DNA of 64,000 nt from JBLXBZ01 sp048265185 (GCA_048265185.1 JBLXBZ010000001.1:372001-436000); one strand, 5' to 3'; positions 1 through 10,049 are shown, numbered from the stretch's first letter. The notes: generated by a model from the sequence alone, not told the origin. Translations and numbers: made by a program.

Positions 1-423
1 TCCTCCGTTGCGATCCGCGAGATTGCCGGGGAAGCTCGTAAAACGTTGCTGATCGCGGTTCCGCCAGGAATGTTGATTCAGCCTGGTTTGCGCGTTCAGG
101 TGGATGCGGGAAAGCAGGTCGAAGCTAAATATGGAATTTGCTTTCCAAATGCTTGCTACTCGGAAGTCGTTGTCGACGCAGGTTTCGTGACCACTATGAA
201 AAAAGGTGGGAAATTGGTTTTGACGACTTTAAACCAGCAAGCAAAGCCGGTTCCGTTTGAACTGACACTTGCCGGTTTCACCAAGGTTTATGATGGCGCG
301 CCTATCGACGCCGCCGCCTTGCAGGAAAAGCAGGAAAAGCTTCAATCAGAGTTACAAAAGCGGGCTGAAGACGCGCGCCAGAAGCTGATTGAGAAACAGA
401 AGGAAGCAGGGGGAGGCAACTAG
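1..423 (+). CDS. IalB-family (invasion-associated locus B) protein, 3' part
   Basis: The reading frame is open from base 1, so the gene begins outside the window and only about 140 C-terminal residues are visible. The residues around 'GICFPNACYSEVVVD' carry the Cys pair and the spacing of the IalB family, periplasmic proteins common in alphaproteobacteria. The last 45 residues are charged, probably helical, and rich in Gln, Glu and Lys (for example 'EKQEKLQSELQKRAEDARQK'). A strong hairpin terminator follows 38 bp after the stop. The exact role of IalB proteins is poorly defined; red-cell invasion in Bartonella gave the name, but most carriers are not pathogens. The family call rests on the pattern of the visible part only. 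Confidence 0.75.
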   Translation, partial: SSVAIREIAGEARKTLLIAVPPGMLIQPGLRVQVDAGKQVEAKYGICFPNACYSEVVVDAGFVTTMKKGGKLVLTTLNQQAKPVPFELTLAGFTKVYDGAPIDAAALQEKQEKLQSELQKRAEDARQKLIEKQKEAGGGN

Positions 424-460
424 GGATTTTTCCCCGTTGTCTCTGGTCCGCTAATACGAT

Positions 461-494
461 AAACGCCGCTTCAATTTCGAAGCGGCGTTTTTGG
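461..494. terminator. Bidirectional rho-independent terminator
   Basis: A perfect 12-bp stem (AAACGCCGCTTC / GAAGCGGCGTTT) with a 5-nt loop is followed by T-rich sequence on the plus strand and preceded by A-rich sequence. It lies between the converging IalB-like gene and rsmA, so it can serve both. Confidence 0.85.
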
Positions 495-529
495 TTGGAA
501 ATTACGCAAAATTTCCGAGAGATAAGAAT

Positions 530-1378
530 TTATGGTTTTGTCGAGGAAAGCGCGCGGGCCAGCGCTATGAAGCCTTCGACTGGAATTTCTTCCGCGCGCG
601 CTGTTGGCGGAATGCCGAGGCTTTCAAGAATTTCAATAATATTGGGCGACAGGGCTTTTAGGCTGGCGCGGAGCATTTTTCTCCTTTGGCCGAAGCCCGC
701 GGCGGTAACCCTTTCAAGGTCTTTGACGGAGCAAGGTAAAGGCGCGGCGCGCGGCGTCAGGTGAACGATCGCGGAGGTGACTTTCGGGGGAGGGACAAAG
801 GCTTTTGGCCCAACATCGAACATCAGGTTGGCGTGCGCCCGCCAGCCGCACAATACTCCAAGTCTGCCGTAATGTTTTTCACCGGGAGCGGCGACGATGC
901 GTTCAACCACTTCCCGTTGGAACATTAAGGTGAGTGAGCTCCATTGCGGCGGCCATTGCGGTTCGGTCATCCAGTTGAGCAACAGTTGGGTGCCGATATT
1001 ATAAGGCAGGTTGGCTATGATCTTAACCTGACGCCCATTGGATATTTCGCGTAAATCCATACGCAGCGCATCCGCCTCTATCACTTGCAGGCGATCAGGA
1101 TAATGCTGTTGAATTTGTTTTAACGCCGGAAGGCAGCGCGGATCCTTTTCAATTGCGACGACATTTTCAGCGCCAAGCGCAAGAATAGCGCGCGTGAGGC
1201 CGCCCGGGCCGGGGCCGACTTCCACGATCGTATGGTTAGCTAAGTCACCAGCCGTCTTGGCGATTCGAGTTGTGAGGTTGAGGTCCAGCAGAAAATTTTG
1301 ACCAAGGGATTTGCGGGCGTCTAATTCGAATTCCCGAATAACGTCGCGCAAAGGGGGTAAGTCGTCAATTTGGCTCAT
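530..1378 (-). CDS. rsmA: 16S rRNA dimethyladenosine transferase RsmA (KsgA)
   Basis: RsmA dimethylates two adjacent adenines near the 3' end of 16S rRNA using S-adenosylmethionine. The 282-residue protein has the usual length. Visible motifs are the N-terminal 'KSLGQNFLLD', the SAM-binding 'VEVGPGPGGLTRAIL' and the catalytic 'NLPYNIGTQLL'. The start codon overlaps the pdxA stop by ATGA, so translation is probably coupled. It is the last gene of the lptF-lptG-lptD-surA-pdxA-rsmA run, a common order in proteobacteria. Confidence 0.97.
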   Translation of the reverse strand: MSQIDDLPPLRDVIREFELDARKSLGQNFLLDLNLTTRIAKTAGDLANHTIVEVGPGPGGLTRAILALGAENVVAIEKDPRCLPALKQIQQHYPDRLQVIEADALRMDLREISNGRQVKIIANLPYNIGTQLLLNWMTEPQWPPQWSSLTLMFQREVVERIVAAPGEKHYGRLGVLCGWRAHANLMFDVGPKAFVPPPKVTSAIVHLTPRAAPLPCSVKDLERVTAAGFGQRRKMLRASLKALSPNIIEILESLGIPPTARAEEIPVEGFIALARALSSTKP

Positions 1379-2406
1379 TCCAGAAAACCTTTGACGGAAT
1401 CGGGAGCCGACAGAACCGACGCCATGCGCAGTGCGGCGGCGAAACTGTCAGGAAGCGCTTTGCCTGTGCCGGCGATGTCTAGCGCGGTGCCGTGATCTGG
1501 CGAGGTGCGAATGAACGGCAACCCTAAAGTCACATTGACGGCTTCGTCAAAGGCCAGCGTTTTAGCGGGGATCAAGCCTTGGTCATGATACATGGCGAGG
1601 GCGCAGTCATAAGTTTTTCGCGCCTGCGCGCAGAACATGGTGTCCGCGGGAAAGGGGCCGCTCACGTCGACGCCTTCGCTTTTCAATTGTCGTATGGCGG
1701 GAGCGATGATTTCAATGTCTTCGCGTCCCATGCCTCCGTCTTCGCCCGCATGTGGGTTCAAGCCGCACATGGCGATGCGCGGCGACGCCAGACCGAAGCG
1801 TCGCTTCAAGTCCCGATCGACAATTCGCGCCGTTTCGACGATGAGTTCCGTGGTCAGGGCGGCGGGAACGTCTTTCAGGGGAATATGAATGGTGACCGGA
1901 ACCACCAGCAGCTCCGGGCCTGCGAGCATCATCACTGGACGCGCTGGTGGCGCGCCGTTATGACGAGCCAGTTCAGCCAAGTACTCAGTATGACCGGGAT
2001 GAACGAATCCGGCGTCATACAATGCTTTTTTTTGAATCGGAGCGGTTACAAGCGCGCAAGCTTCGTTGGCTAAAACGGCGGCCACAGCCCGGTCGATGGA
2101 TTGAAGAACGAGAATAGCCGTGTCGACGCGGATTTCACCTGGGCGGTCAATGATTTCATCGCTTAAGGGAACTACGGGCAATGCGGAGCGCCAAACTGCG
2201 GAGGCTTGAGAAAATGTGACCTGTTCAATTGGTACGTTAAGATTGAGGCGCGCCGCACGGGATTCCAGAAATCGTGGCGGCGCCAAAACAGCGAACGGCG
2301 GCAAATCGCGCTGCTTTCGCTCCAGCCATGATTTGAGAATTACGTCAGGCCCAACCCCGGCGGGATCACCAAGGGATACGGCGATAGGGCGTTGCGGGTC
2401 GGACAT
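1375..2406 (-). CDS. pdxA: 4-hydroxythreonine-4-phosphate dehydrogenase PdxA
   Basis: PdxA is an NAD-dependent dehydrogenase of the DXP-dependent pathway to pyridoxal phosphate. The protein opens with 'PIAVSLGDPAGVGPDVILKS' and carries 'HPGHTEYLAELA' and the metal-binding 'YHDQGLIPAKTL', all typical of the family. The ATG at 2406 was chosen over the in-frame TTG at 2412; it lies just beyond the surA stop (2409-2411). The 343-residue length is normal. The gene sits between surA and rsmA, as in many proteobacteria. Confidence 0.96.
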   Translation of the reverse strand: MSDPQRPIAVSLGDPAGVGPDVILKSWLERKQRDLPPFAVLAPPRFLESRAARLNLNVPIEQVTFSQASAVWRSALPVVPLSDEIIDRPGEIRVDTAILVLQSIDRAVAAVLANEACALVTAPIQKKALYDAGFVHPGHTEYLAELARHNGAPPARPVMMLAGPELLVVPVTIHIPLKDVPAALTTELIVETARIVDRDLKRRFGLASPRIAMCGLNPHAGEDGGMGREDIEIIAPAIRQLKSEGVDVSGPFPADTMFCAQARKTYDCALAMYHDQGLIPAKTLAFDEAVNVTLGLPFIRTSPDHGTALDIAGTGKALPDSFAAALRMASVLSAPDSVKGFLE

Positions 2407-2408
2407 GA

Positions 2409-3338
2409 TCAACGATATTCAATCACGGCTTGCCGCTTCAAGTCACGCAGATATTTGCGCGACATTTGCTGACCTTCCTTGTTGCGTAGTTCGTCTTCCA
2501 TCTCAATGCGAGCGGAAGCGTCGCTTTGAAGTTCGCGCTTGTCGCAAACTGCAATCAGTTCGTAGCCTTTTTCAGTGGTTTGCGGCGGTGTGAGACGCCC
2601 CACGGACGTATTCTTCACGTCGTCGATGACGTTACTTGGAATCTCCACCTCAAGTCGGCGACGTATGGGCTGAACCACGACTTCGCTCATTCCGCGCGCA
2701 AGCTTGGCGCCTTCGGTGCAAGACAGAAAACGTGAACGCAGATTGTTCACATCTCTTTTTCTTTGAGCTTTAAGAGAGGCTGAAGCTTTGGCCGGAACCA
2801 CCACGGTGATCGCCTGTAACGCATATTCTATGCTGGTGTTTTTGGTGGTGTCGTCATTTTTTTGCAGCGCCGCAATCACATCGGCTTCCCGAATTTTTAC
2901 GGTAGCACGAAAACGGGCGCGAATAACCTGCGACCATGCGATCTCTGCGCGCAGACGATCTTTCAAGGTGTTGGGATTGACGCCAGATTGCCGCAAAGCG
3001 CCTGTCAGACCCTTGGTGGAGAGTTTAACGCGTTTGGCGATATTGGCGTAAGCGTCGTCGATCTCCGCATCGGAAACGGAAATTCCTATTCGGCGGGCTT
3101 CCGCCAGTTTCAACTTGTCGTCAATCAACTCGTTCATGGCTTCGCGCCGCGCCGCCGCGCCGCCGCGCCGGGTGGTCAGGCTTATAAGTTTGGCGCGCTG
3201 CGCGATGTCATAAGAAGTTACGGCCTGATCATTGACGACGGCCGTAATTTTGGTTGCGGAGTAAGCATGCGCTCCAGATAGGGTTATGCAAGCCATTACG
3301 CAGAAAAAGACTGCAATCACCCGCCTTGAGACACTCAT
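2409..3338 (-). CDS. surA: SurA-like periplasmic peptidyl-prolyl isomerase/chaperone
   Basis: The product is a probable outer-membrane-protein chaperone. It starts with a signal peptide (hydrophobic 'VIAVFFCVMACITLSGAHA') followed by the SurA-type start 'ITAVVNDQAVTSYDIAQRA'. At 309 residues it is shorter than E. coli SurA (about 430), with one parvulin-like C-terminal region (about 170-290) that is weakly conserved. This short form is common in alphaproteobacteria. It lies between lptD and pdxA; LptD is a known SurA client in E. coli, so the context supports the call. Confidence 0.85.
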   Translation of the reverse strand: MSVSRRVIAVFFCVMACITLSGAHAYSATKITAVVNDQAVTSYDIAQRAKLISLTTRRGGAAARREAMNELIDDKLKLAEARRIGISVSDAEIDDAYANIAKRVKLSTKGLTGALRQSGVNPNTLKDRLRAEIAWSQVIRARFRATVKIREADVIAALQKNDDTTKNTSIEYALQAITVVVPAKASASLKAQRKRDVNNLRSRFLSCTEGAKLARGMSEVVVQPIRRRLEVEIPSNVIDDVKNTSVGRLTPPQTTEKGYELIAVCDKRELQSDASARIEMEDELRNKEGQQMSRKYLRDLKRQAVIEYR

Positions 3339-3499
3339 TGTCGCTCTCCACTGCGCTGTATTTTATAAACTAGGTATAACTTGATTCAGTATTGTGCATA
3401 TCATTCAGGCGATGTGAAGACCGAAGCAAGACGAAACCTTGCTTTCTACTATTCTTGCCCTCAAGCGCGGCGTTTCTTAACCGCGCTTGAAATCAAATA

Positions 3500-5890
3500 T
3501 TAATTCGCATTGCTGGATATTTGCGTATCGCCAAGAGTGCGGAAGCCTAAACGCAAGAAGAATGTCCGATCAACGTCCTCGCCATTATTTCGGCTTCGAT
3601 CTTCTGAATAGGTGAAGGACATCGAAAATCCTTCGTCATCATAACCAATTCCAAGGGCGTCCTGAACGAAGGCGTCGTTTTCAAGATCGTACCTTATGGA
3701 GCCAAATAGGCGCCAGTTTTCCTGAATTCGCAGGCTGGTGGCGCCTATGACTTCTTCGCGCGGCGAGTCGATGCCGATGTCGGGTTGTTGTCCGAGAAAT
3801 GCGTAGGCGATAGAGCCAACGACAGGGCCGTAAACGCCAGACGCCTGAACTTGCGCCCGGCGAACGCTGAAGTCGTTTTCGTCAAACCGAGCTTGCGCGC
3901 CTACTCTGACGCCCATGGCGCTGTCGAGATACAGACTGCCAACGTAATCCGACGCATTTGTCTCCAGCCCCGAATCCCCGGTTGCGTCAATGAGATCTGG
4001 TTTGCTGTATGAGTTCTGCCCGGCCAAATGATATGAGCGGCCAAAGAGGGCGCTCATATAGCCGCCATCATTGATTTGCATCTTGTACTTCAGGCCGATA
4101 TTGGCGCGCGTTCCACCTTCGCTGCGGTCAAACCCAGAAAATTTATCGTATTCAAACAATGTGGTGGCGTCAAAAACGATGCTTTGCGCGTCTTCGTTTG
4201 GCAGGGTGCCAATGCCTTGCTCGTCGGGGCGAACAATCACTTGCGCAATCGGCTCAATGATGTGGCTGGTGTCTTTAAAGGTGGCGATGATCGGATAGCT
4301 GTATTCAAGCCCCGCCGCCGGCATTAGGCGCCCCACGACGGCGTCGCCGGTCAATGTGGTCACGTTCTTATCGGCGGAAGCGAGGAAAAACACGTCGCCG
4401 CGGGCATAGAAAAACGGCGTGAATGTCTGGCCGAAGGAATCTATGAGCGTTCTGCGCCATTCCGCTTTCGCGCTTGCGCGGGTGAAGGTTCCCTCGACGC
4501 CGCGGTAGCGATTGACGCCGTTCACGGCGAAAGCGTCCGTCGTGTCACGGGTCAGGCTGGTGAAGTTTGCGAGGAATGACACCTCGCCGCCGGCGATAGG
4601 ATTGTCGAGGAAATATTGATAATCCAGCACCGGGTGCACATAGGGCTGCTTGTCTTGCAGGTCGGACCCGACCGGCGTGAACGCGCCAATGGGGTCGTGG
4701 CCATCGCTGGATGAATCGTAATCTTCCTGCGAAACGCGGAAAGCATAAGCGTTGAGGTCGAAGCGATTGCGGTCGTTCTCCCCCGTCAGAAAGAGTTTGG
4801 ATACGTCGCCGGCGCTGCCGAATTTCGTGAAATCATAATCTTGCAGGAAAGCGCGGTCGCTGCGGTAGGAAACGTTCCATCCCCATTTCCAGCGTTCATT
4901 GATGTCGAATGAGGCTTCGGAGCCGACGACGCCCCGAAAGCGTCTGTCGCCGCTGGAGCCGTCGAATTCACTGGGCCTGGCCTGAATCAACCCACCCGCA
5001 AAGATGGAATATTGTCCGTTGGCCGTGCGCTGGCGCCATTCCGCCTGTGGGAGAAAGCCTTGATTGCTGAGCGCCGTTCCCTGAACGAGAAGATCTGTGT
5101 GCGGCGAGAGGGCGAAATAATAGGGGACTTTCACGCCCACGCCAAGGCGGCTGCTGTAAACTGCCGAAGGAATCAAGAAACCTGATTTTCTTTTGACCGT
5201 TGGGTCAGGCATGGAGAGATACGGAAAATAGGCTATTGGCTGCCCGAAAAACTCGAAAGAAGCGTCTTCGTAATAGATAACGCGTTCTTCTTGATTATGG
5301 ACGATCTTGGCGGCTTTGACGCGCCAAAGCGGCGGCTTGCTCGGCGTGGCCGTTGGTTTCGAATAAACGGTGTAAAGACCATTTTCGAACGTCGTCTTGT
5401 TCCCGCCTTCGCGCGTGGCTTTTTCGGCGAGGAAATGAGTGCGCTGTGGCGTGTCCACTTGGAGCGCGCCGGCGAACCCGTTTTTGAAGTCGTCGGAAAG
5501 TTCGAGAGATTGCGCCGTTATTACGTTTCCGTCCGGCTCGATCATGCGGACGTTTCCGTTGGCGGTCATCGTTCCGTCCGCCCGGTTATAATCTATCCGT
5601 TCAGCCTCAAGGGAATACTGGTCATAATAAACCTGCACGGAGCCGACCGCTGAAATGACGTCGCGGTCAAAGTCATATTTCAAATTTGCGGCTTTAAGCA
5701 GAAACGGATTGTCAGCAGTGATTTCCGTCTGGGATGGTGCTGAGATTAATCCTTGCGCGTGGATTTTCTCGCCTGACGCGAGATAGAAAAGCGCGCTCGC
5801 CAACAGGACGTTAAGCGCAGTCGAACTCAACGCGCGCGCACGAATGCGGCGAGACGGTATGGAAGCGAAGGAAGAACTAGCCGAATTCAT
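3500..5890 (-). CDS. lptD: LPS-assembly outer membrane protein LptD
   Basis: LptD is the beta-barrel translocon that inserts lipopolysaccharide into the outer leaflet with LptE. After a signal peptide (cleavage near 'GEKIHAQ') comes the OstA/LptA-like jellyroll with 'DISAVGSVQVYYDQYSLEA' and 'MTANGNVRMIEPDGNVITA', then a long barrel domain with alternating aromatic strands. The ATG at 5890 overlaps the lptG stop as TGATG, pointing to coupled translation; the frame is open further upstream, but that would overlap lptG by 66 bp. Length is 796 residues. A 161-bp gap separates it from surA. Confidence 0.95.
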   Translation of the reverse strand: MNSASSSFASIPSRRIRARALSSTALNVLLASALFYLASGEKIHAQGLISAPSQTEITADNPFLLKAANLKYDFDRDVISAVGSVQVYYDQYSLEAERIDYNRADGTMTANGNVRMIEPDGNVITAQSLELSDDFKNGFAGALQVDTPQRTHFLAEKATREGGNKTTFENGLYTVYSKPTATPSKPPLWRVKAAKIVHNQEERVIYYEDASFEFFGQPIAYFPYLSMPDPTVKRKSGFLIPSAVYSSRLGVGVKVPYYFALSPHTDLLVQGTALSNQGFLPQAEWRQRTANGQYSIFAGGLIQARPSEFDGSSGDRRFRGVVGSEASFDINERWKWGWNVSYRSDRAFLQDYDFTKFGSAGDVSKLFLTGENDRNRFDLNAYAFRVSQEDYDSSSDGHDPIGAFTPVGSDLQDKQPYVHPVLDYQYFLDNPIAGGEVSFLANFTSLTRDTTDAFAVNGVNRYRGVEGTFTRASAKAEWRRTLIDSFGQTFTPFFYARGDVFFLASADKNVTTLTGDAVVGRLMPAAGLEYSYPIIATFKDTSHIIEPIAQVIVRPDEQGIGTLPNEDAQSIVFDATTLFEYDKFSGFDRSEGGTRANIGLKYKMQINDGGYMSALFGRSYHLAGQNSYSKPDLIDATGDSGLETNASDYVGSLYLDSAMGVRVGAQARFDENDFSVRRAQVQASGVYGPVVGSIAYAFLGQQPDIGIDSPREEVIGATSLRIQENWRLFGSIRYDLENDAFVQDALGIGYDDEGFSMSFTYSEDRSRNNGEDVDRTFFLRLGFRTLGDTQISSNAN

Positions 5891-6981
5891 CAACCGTCTT
5901 CCCGATGCATTAGGATCGTAATCCCCATGAGTACTCCAAAAACACCCGGCGCCCACGCTGCGACTAATGGAGGAACAATTCCCGCTCCTCCCAAATCACG
6001 TGCGAGCTCAGACAGAACGTAAAGCACGAAGCCGGACAGGATTCCACCCAGAATCAACCGACCGACCCCACCAAATCGTGTAACACGAAGAGATACTGAT
6101 GCTGCAATTAAAACCATTGCGGCCAAAAGAAGCGGTCTGGCCAGAAGCGTTTGATATTGCAAGCTATAGCGATAAGCAGGTAACCCGGCCCGTTGAGCCA
6201 GCTCTATGAACCGCGGTAAACGCCAAAACGCGATCGATTCGGGCGAGGCGATGCTCTCTTGTACCTCCGTTTTGGTTAAAAAGGTGCTCACGGAGTAATT
6301 CCCATAAGTCTGTGGATCACTTGTGGTGGTGTAGACGGTCGCGTCGCGCAAGTTCCAACGCTCATTATGCAATAAAGCTTCTCTGGCCTCAATTCGCTCT
6401 TCGAAGCGCCCGTCTTTTCCGAAGGTGAACAGGGTGACCCCCAGCAACCTTGCTCCGCGATCCACCATGCTTTGAGCGTGCAGCACCGACTCGCCATCGT
6501 ACCCATCCTGCCGCAGCCAAACGTCTTCGGTGGTTTGTAGAAGAAAACTTTCCTCGCGGCCGAACAAGCCGGAAGCGGCCATGTCGGATTGATTGCGCAG
6601 ATAGACGGCGAGGGGATTATATACGGTGATCGTTAAAACCCCGAGCATGAGGCCAACCAATAGGGCCGGGGTGATGAACTGCCAGACGGAAATGCCGGCG
6701 GCTCTGGCGACGACGAGCTCCAGCGATCGGCTGAGAGAAAGAAAGGCGGCGATGGAGCCAAATAATACCGCAAACGGCACGACTTGCTCCAGAAGCAGCG
6801 GGACGCGCAACAATGAAATCAGTCCAACGCGTATAATTGAAAAGCCTTCTCGATCTCCGCCGCGCCGCACTAGCTCCAGAAGGTCAAAGATAAAAATCAA
6901 CACCGCCGCAAACAGAAACAGGCCAAGAATAGCAGTTAAAAAGCGGCGGGAGAAATAAAAGCCAAGGGTGCGGCCGATCAT
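5890..6981 (-). CDS. lptG: LPS export ABC permease LptG
   Basis: LptG is an inner-membrane permease of the LptB2FG complex that extracts LPS from the inner membrane. The 363 residues show the YjgP/YjgQ layout: an N-terminal membrane pair, a periplasmic beta-jellyroll (about 130-260) and four C-terminal membrane segments. The start 'MIGRTLGFYFSRRFLTAILG' is typical. It lies 10 bp downstream of lptF and overlaps lptD by one base. Confidence 0.94.
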   Translation of the reverse strand: MIGRTLGFYFSRRFLTAILGLFLFAAVLIFIFDLLELVRRGGDREGFSIIRVGLISLLRVPLLLEQVVPFAVLFGSIAAFLSLSRSLELVVARAAGISVWQFITPALLVGLMLGVLTITVYNPLAVYLRNQSDMAASGLFGREESFLLQTTEDVWLRQDGYDGESVLHAQSMVDRGARLLGVTLFTFGKDGRFEERIEAREALLHNERWNLRDATVYTTTSDPQTYGNYSVSTFLTKTEVQESIASPESIAFWRLPRFIELAQRAGLPAYRYSLQYQTLLARPLLLAAMVLIAASVSLRVTRFGGVGRLILGGILSGFVLYVLSELARDLGGAGIVPPLVAAWAPGVFGVLMGITILMHREDG

Positions 6982-6991
6982 GTCAAACGTC

Positions 6992-8164
6992 TCACGATTT
7001 CACGCTTGAGCGGCGGGATTGATAATATGCCTCGATCCGCTCAAAGGTATGTTCTGCGTGGTGTTGCAAAACACGGACCCAAAGCGGCGTTGTTGAGGTC
7101 ATGATGGCCCAAATCGCGAGACCCGCGCCTATAACAGGAACGAGATATAGCCCGTACACAGCATCGGGAAAAGCTGAAATTAATGTCATGGCGCCAAATC
7201 CGGCGGTTCGAAGCGCGACGCACGCCACAAGAGAGAATAATACGGACAGATTTTGGCTTTGTCGTGTGGTTCTCGCCTGACCCAGAAAGGCGAAAACGAT
7301 TAGGGCGAAAGCCAGTGGATAAAGGGGCTGGCTCAAACGATCATGAAACTCTCCGCGGAAATTATCGCGTTTTTCAATAGCGTAGTCATCGGTGTCGGTG
7401 AGCAGGTTCCAGGTCGCCCGTTCGCTAGCTTTATATGTCGGCGTCTCGGCTTCAGGGATCATATTTGAAAGATCGAAGGCGTATGATTGGAAGCGAACGA
7501 TCGACATGGCGCCGTCTGATTTATTGCGCCGTTGTATCGTGCCGTCCTGCATCACCAAAAGCGTTCTGTTCGCCGCTTCGATAATTCTGCCTCGCGCCGC
7601 CTCGTAGGTGAAATTCGTATCGGGCCCGCGCTCGTCGTTTAGCAGCAGCCCGTCAAGTTGTCCGTCGCCTGAACGGTTGCGAATGTGGAACGTCAGGCCG
7701 TCTTCGACCTCGATAAACCGTCCGGGCTTCACGATATTCGCGACGAGATCCACGCGCACGCGGGTTATTTCGTCGCGCAGTGAAGCCAGTCCTGCGGGGG
7801 ACACTTCAAGGGATAAAACGCCGCTGAGAACGGCGACTAAACTAGCGAAAACCATGACTGGCTTTAGTAATATCGCGCGCGAGGCGCCCGAGGCGCTGAC
7901 CACGATCAGCTCGCTATCGTTGGAAAGAGCGTTGAGGATGATCGTCAAGGCGATCAAAAGAGCGAATGGCGCGACGATGACAACCAGAAATGGCATTGCC
8001 ATCATTGTGATTTCGATAAATTGAAGGATTGTCTGACCTTTTGACGTGACCAGATCCAGCTGGCGCAAAGCTTGCGTCGCCCAAACGACGCCTGTCAGCG
8101 CTGCAAGGGTCATCAGAAAAGCCACCAAAAGGCGCCGCAGCACATAACGCTCGAAGGTTTTCAT
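6992..8164 (-). CDS. lptF: LPS export ABC permease LptF
   Basis: LptF is the partner of LptG in the LPS extractor. The start 'MKTFERYVLRRLL' is typical; an in-frame GTG six bases upstream (8170) is the alternative. The protein has the N-terminal membrane pair, the segment 'SNDSELIVVSASGASRA', a periplasmic jellyroll and C-terminal membrane helices. It is the first gene of the operon. A 230-bp gap separates it from divergent pepA and should hold both promoters. Confidence 0.94.
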   Translation of the reverse strand: MKTFERYVLRRLLVAFLMTLAALTGVVWATQALRQLDLVTSKGQTILQFIEITMMAMPFLVVIVAPFALLIALTIILNALSNDSELIVVSASGASRAILLKPVMVFASLVAVLSGVLSLEVSPAGLASLRDEITRVRVDLVANIVKPGRFIEVEDGLTFHIRNRSGDGQLDGLLLNDERGPDTNFTYEAARGRIIEAANRTLLVMQDGTIQRRNKSDGAMSIVRFQSYAFDLSNMIPEAETPTYKASERATWNLLTDTDDYAIEKRDNFRGEFHDRLSQPLYPLAFALIVFAFLGQARTTRQSQNLSVLFSLVACVALRTAGFGAMTLISAFPDAVYGLYLVPVIGAGLAIWAIMTSTTPLWVRVLQHHAEHTFERIEAYYQSRRSSVKS

Positions 8165-8403
8165 ATGCACTCAAGAGGTTTCGAGTGTGATGTGAGACAC
8201 TCGGGAATATTAAAAATTCACTTTTCTTATCAATTCATATTTAAGCGTTTTTCAGTAAAAAAACACTCAATAAGAATGGTTGATGGTTTATTGACGAATG
8301 TCGGCGCTTGTTCGTAGGCGCATTGCGGGCCATTCTCTTGCTTGAGCCATCGATTTCATATTCGACGCCTGACGTTGATTACCTAAACAAATGAGATGTG
8401 AAC

Positions 8404-9906
8404 ATGCCAACTCTTCCACAGATATCGTTCTCAAAACTCTCCGCGTCAACCAAAGCGGCGACATTTGTCGTTTTTGTCGACAGCGAGTTGAAGGCGGGGG
8501 CGCAGTCCGCCGCTTTGCTTGAGGGCGTCCCTGATTTGATTGAACGCGCCGCAAAAGCCTCTGGCTTTAACGGCAAGGCGTTGTCGGTGATGGATTTGAT
8601 CGCGCCGGCGGGATTGGATTGCGAGCGCTTGCTGGTGGTTGGTCTTGGAGAATCTGACGCATTGGACGAGCGGCGATGGCTCAAGTTCGGCGGCGTTGTA
8701 ATGGGCGCATTGACCAAGTCAAAGTTGGAGAAAGTCGCGGTTTGGCTTGAAGCGCCCACTGGCGAGGTTTGCGCGGAGTTCGCCGGCGCTTTCGCCAGTG
8801 GTTTGAAGCTGCGCGCTTATACGTTCGACACATATAAAACCAAGAAAAATGATGAGGATGGAAAACGCGCCTCTTTGAAATTCGACATCGGCGTTGAAGA
8901 TCTGAAAGCTGCAAAGAAAGTTTGGAGTGAGGCGGAGGGCGTGTGCGACGGCGTGTTGTTGGCGCGCACCTTGGTGAATGAGCCGGCGAACGTGCTGACC
9001 ACGGTTGAGTTCGCCAAGCGCGCGGCGGAACTTGAATCTTTGGGCGTTGAAATTGAAGTCCTTGAAGAAAAAGACATGAAGAAGCTGAAGATGGACGCGC
9101 TTCTGGGCGTTTCTCTTGGCTCTTCCACGCCGCCGAAAATGGTGATCATGCGCTGGAATGGCGGCAAGAAAGGGGACGCCCCTGTTGCTTTCGTCGGTAA
9201 AGGGGTCGTTTTCGACACTGGCGGAATTTCCATTAAGCCCGCCGGCGGTATGGAGGACATGAAAGGGGATATGGGCGGCGCCGCCGCCGTAACTGGCTTG
9301 ATGCATGCGCTGGCCGCTCGCAAGGCGAAGGCGAATGTCGTGGGCGTGATCGGCTTGGTGGAAAACATGCCGGATGGCAAGGCTCAGCGTCCCGGAGACA
9401 TCGTCAAAGCTATGTCTGGCGCGACCATTGAAATTCTGAATACGGACGCTGAAGGTCGTCTCGTTCTGGCGGACGCGCTTTGGTACACGCAGGATCGCTT
9501 CAAGCCAAAGTTCATGGTCAATCTGGCTACGCTGACAGGCGCTATTATCGTGGCGTTGGGAAATCAGCACGCGGGCTTGTTTTCCAATAACGATGAGCTG
9601 TCTGAACAGTTGTTGCAGTCTGGTCTTGCTACAGATGAAAAGGTCTGGCGTTTGCCGCTGACGAAAGAATACGACAAGCTGATCGACACGCCTAACGCTG
9701 ATGTGAAAAACACCGGTGGACGCAGCGCTGGTTCAATCACCGCGGCGCAATTCCTGCAGCGTTTCGTCAATGACGTGCCATGGGCGCATCTGGACGTGGC
9801 TGGAACGGCGATGAGCAGTCCGAAAAGTGAAATCAACCGTTCATGGGCTTCCGGCTTTGGCGTTCGGTTGCTGAATAAACTTGTTAAAGATAATTATGAG
9901 AAGTAA
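8404..9906 (+). CDS. pepA: Leucyl aminopeptidase PepA (peptidase family M17)
   Basis: This is a cytosolic dinuclear metal aminopeptidase. The catalytic C-terminal half holds 'GKGVVFDTGGISIKP' and the signature 'NTDAEGRL', with metal ligands Lys, Asp and Glu in place. The N-terminal macrodomain-like half is more variable. The ATG at 8404 was chosen; a GTG at 8398 is in frame. Length of about 500 residues is usual. A hairpin terminator follows 40 bp after the stop. It is divergent from lptF, a common arrangement in proteobacteria. Confidence 0.96.
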   Translation: MPTLPQISFSKLSASTKAATFVVFVDSELKAGAQSAALLEGVPDLIERAAKASGFNGKALSVMDLIAPAGLDCERLLVVGLGESDALDERRWLKFGGVVMGALTKSKLEKVAVWLEAPTGEVCAEFAGAFASGLKLRAYTFDTYKTKKNDEDGKRASLKFDIGVEDLKAAKKVWSEAEGVCDGVLLARTLVNEPANVLTTVEFAKRAAELESLGVEIEVLEEKDMKKLKMDALLGVSLGSSTPPKMVIMRWNGGKKGDAPVAFVGKGVVFDTGGISIKPAGGMEDMKGDMGGAAAVTGLMHALAARKAKANVVGVIGLVENMPDGKAQRPGDIVKAMSGATIEILNTDAEGRLVLADALWYTQDRFKPKFMVNLATLTGAIIVALGNQHAGLFSNNDELSEQLLQSGLATDEKVWRLPLTKEYDKLIDTPNADVKNTGGRSAGSITAAQFLQRFVNDVPWAHLDVAGTAMSSPKSEINRSWASGFGVRLLNKLVKDNYEK

Positions 9907-9946
9907 TTCAATTGGTTAAATAAGTTTGTTTATCTTGTGAATTGAA

Positions 9947-9970
9947 AAAGGGCCGTAACGGCCCTTTTTT
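9947..9970 (+). terminator. Rho-independent terminator of pepA
   Basis: AAAGGGCC-GTAAC-GGCCCTTTTTTG forms a GC stem with a short loop followed by six T residues, 40 bp past the pepA stop. Confidence 0.9.
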
Positions 9971-10049
9971 GTTTTAATAACAGTTTCAATCAAAAGCATC
10001 GTTGATTATTTGAATCTCTTTTGTGCTGTAAGTTTTTAATATTAAAGGA

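Noticed and set aside
8719..9570. 283-residue minus-strand open frame
   Set aside because: Shadow of pepA, with His-rich composition typical of antisense frames.
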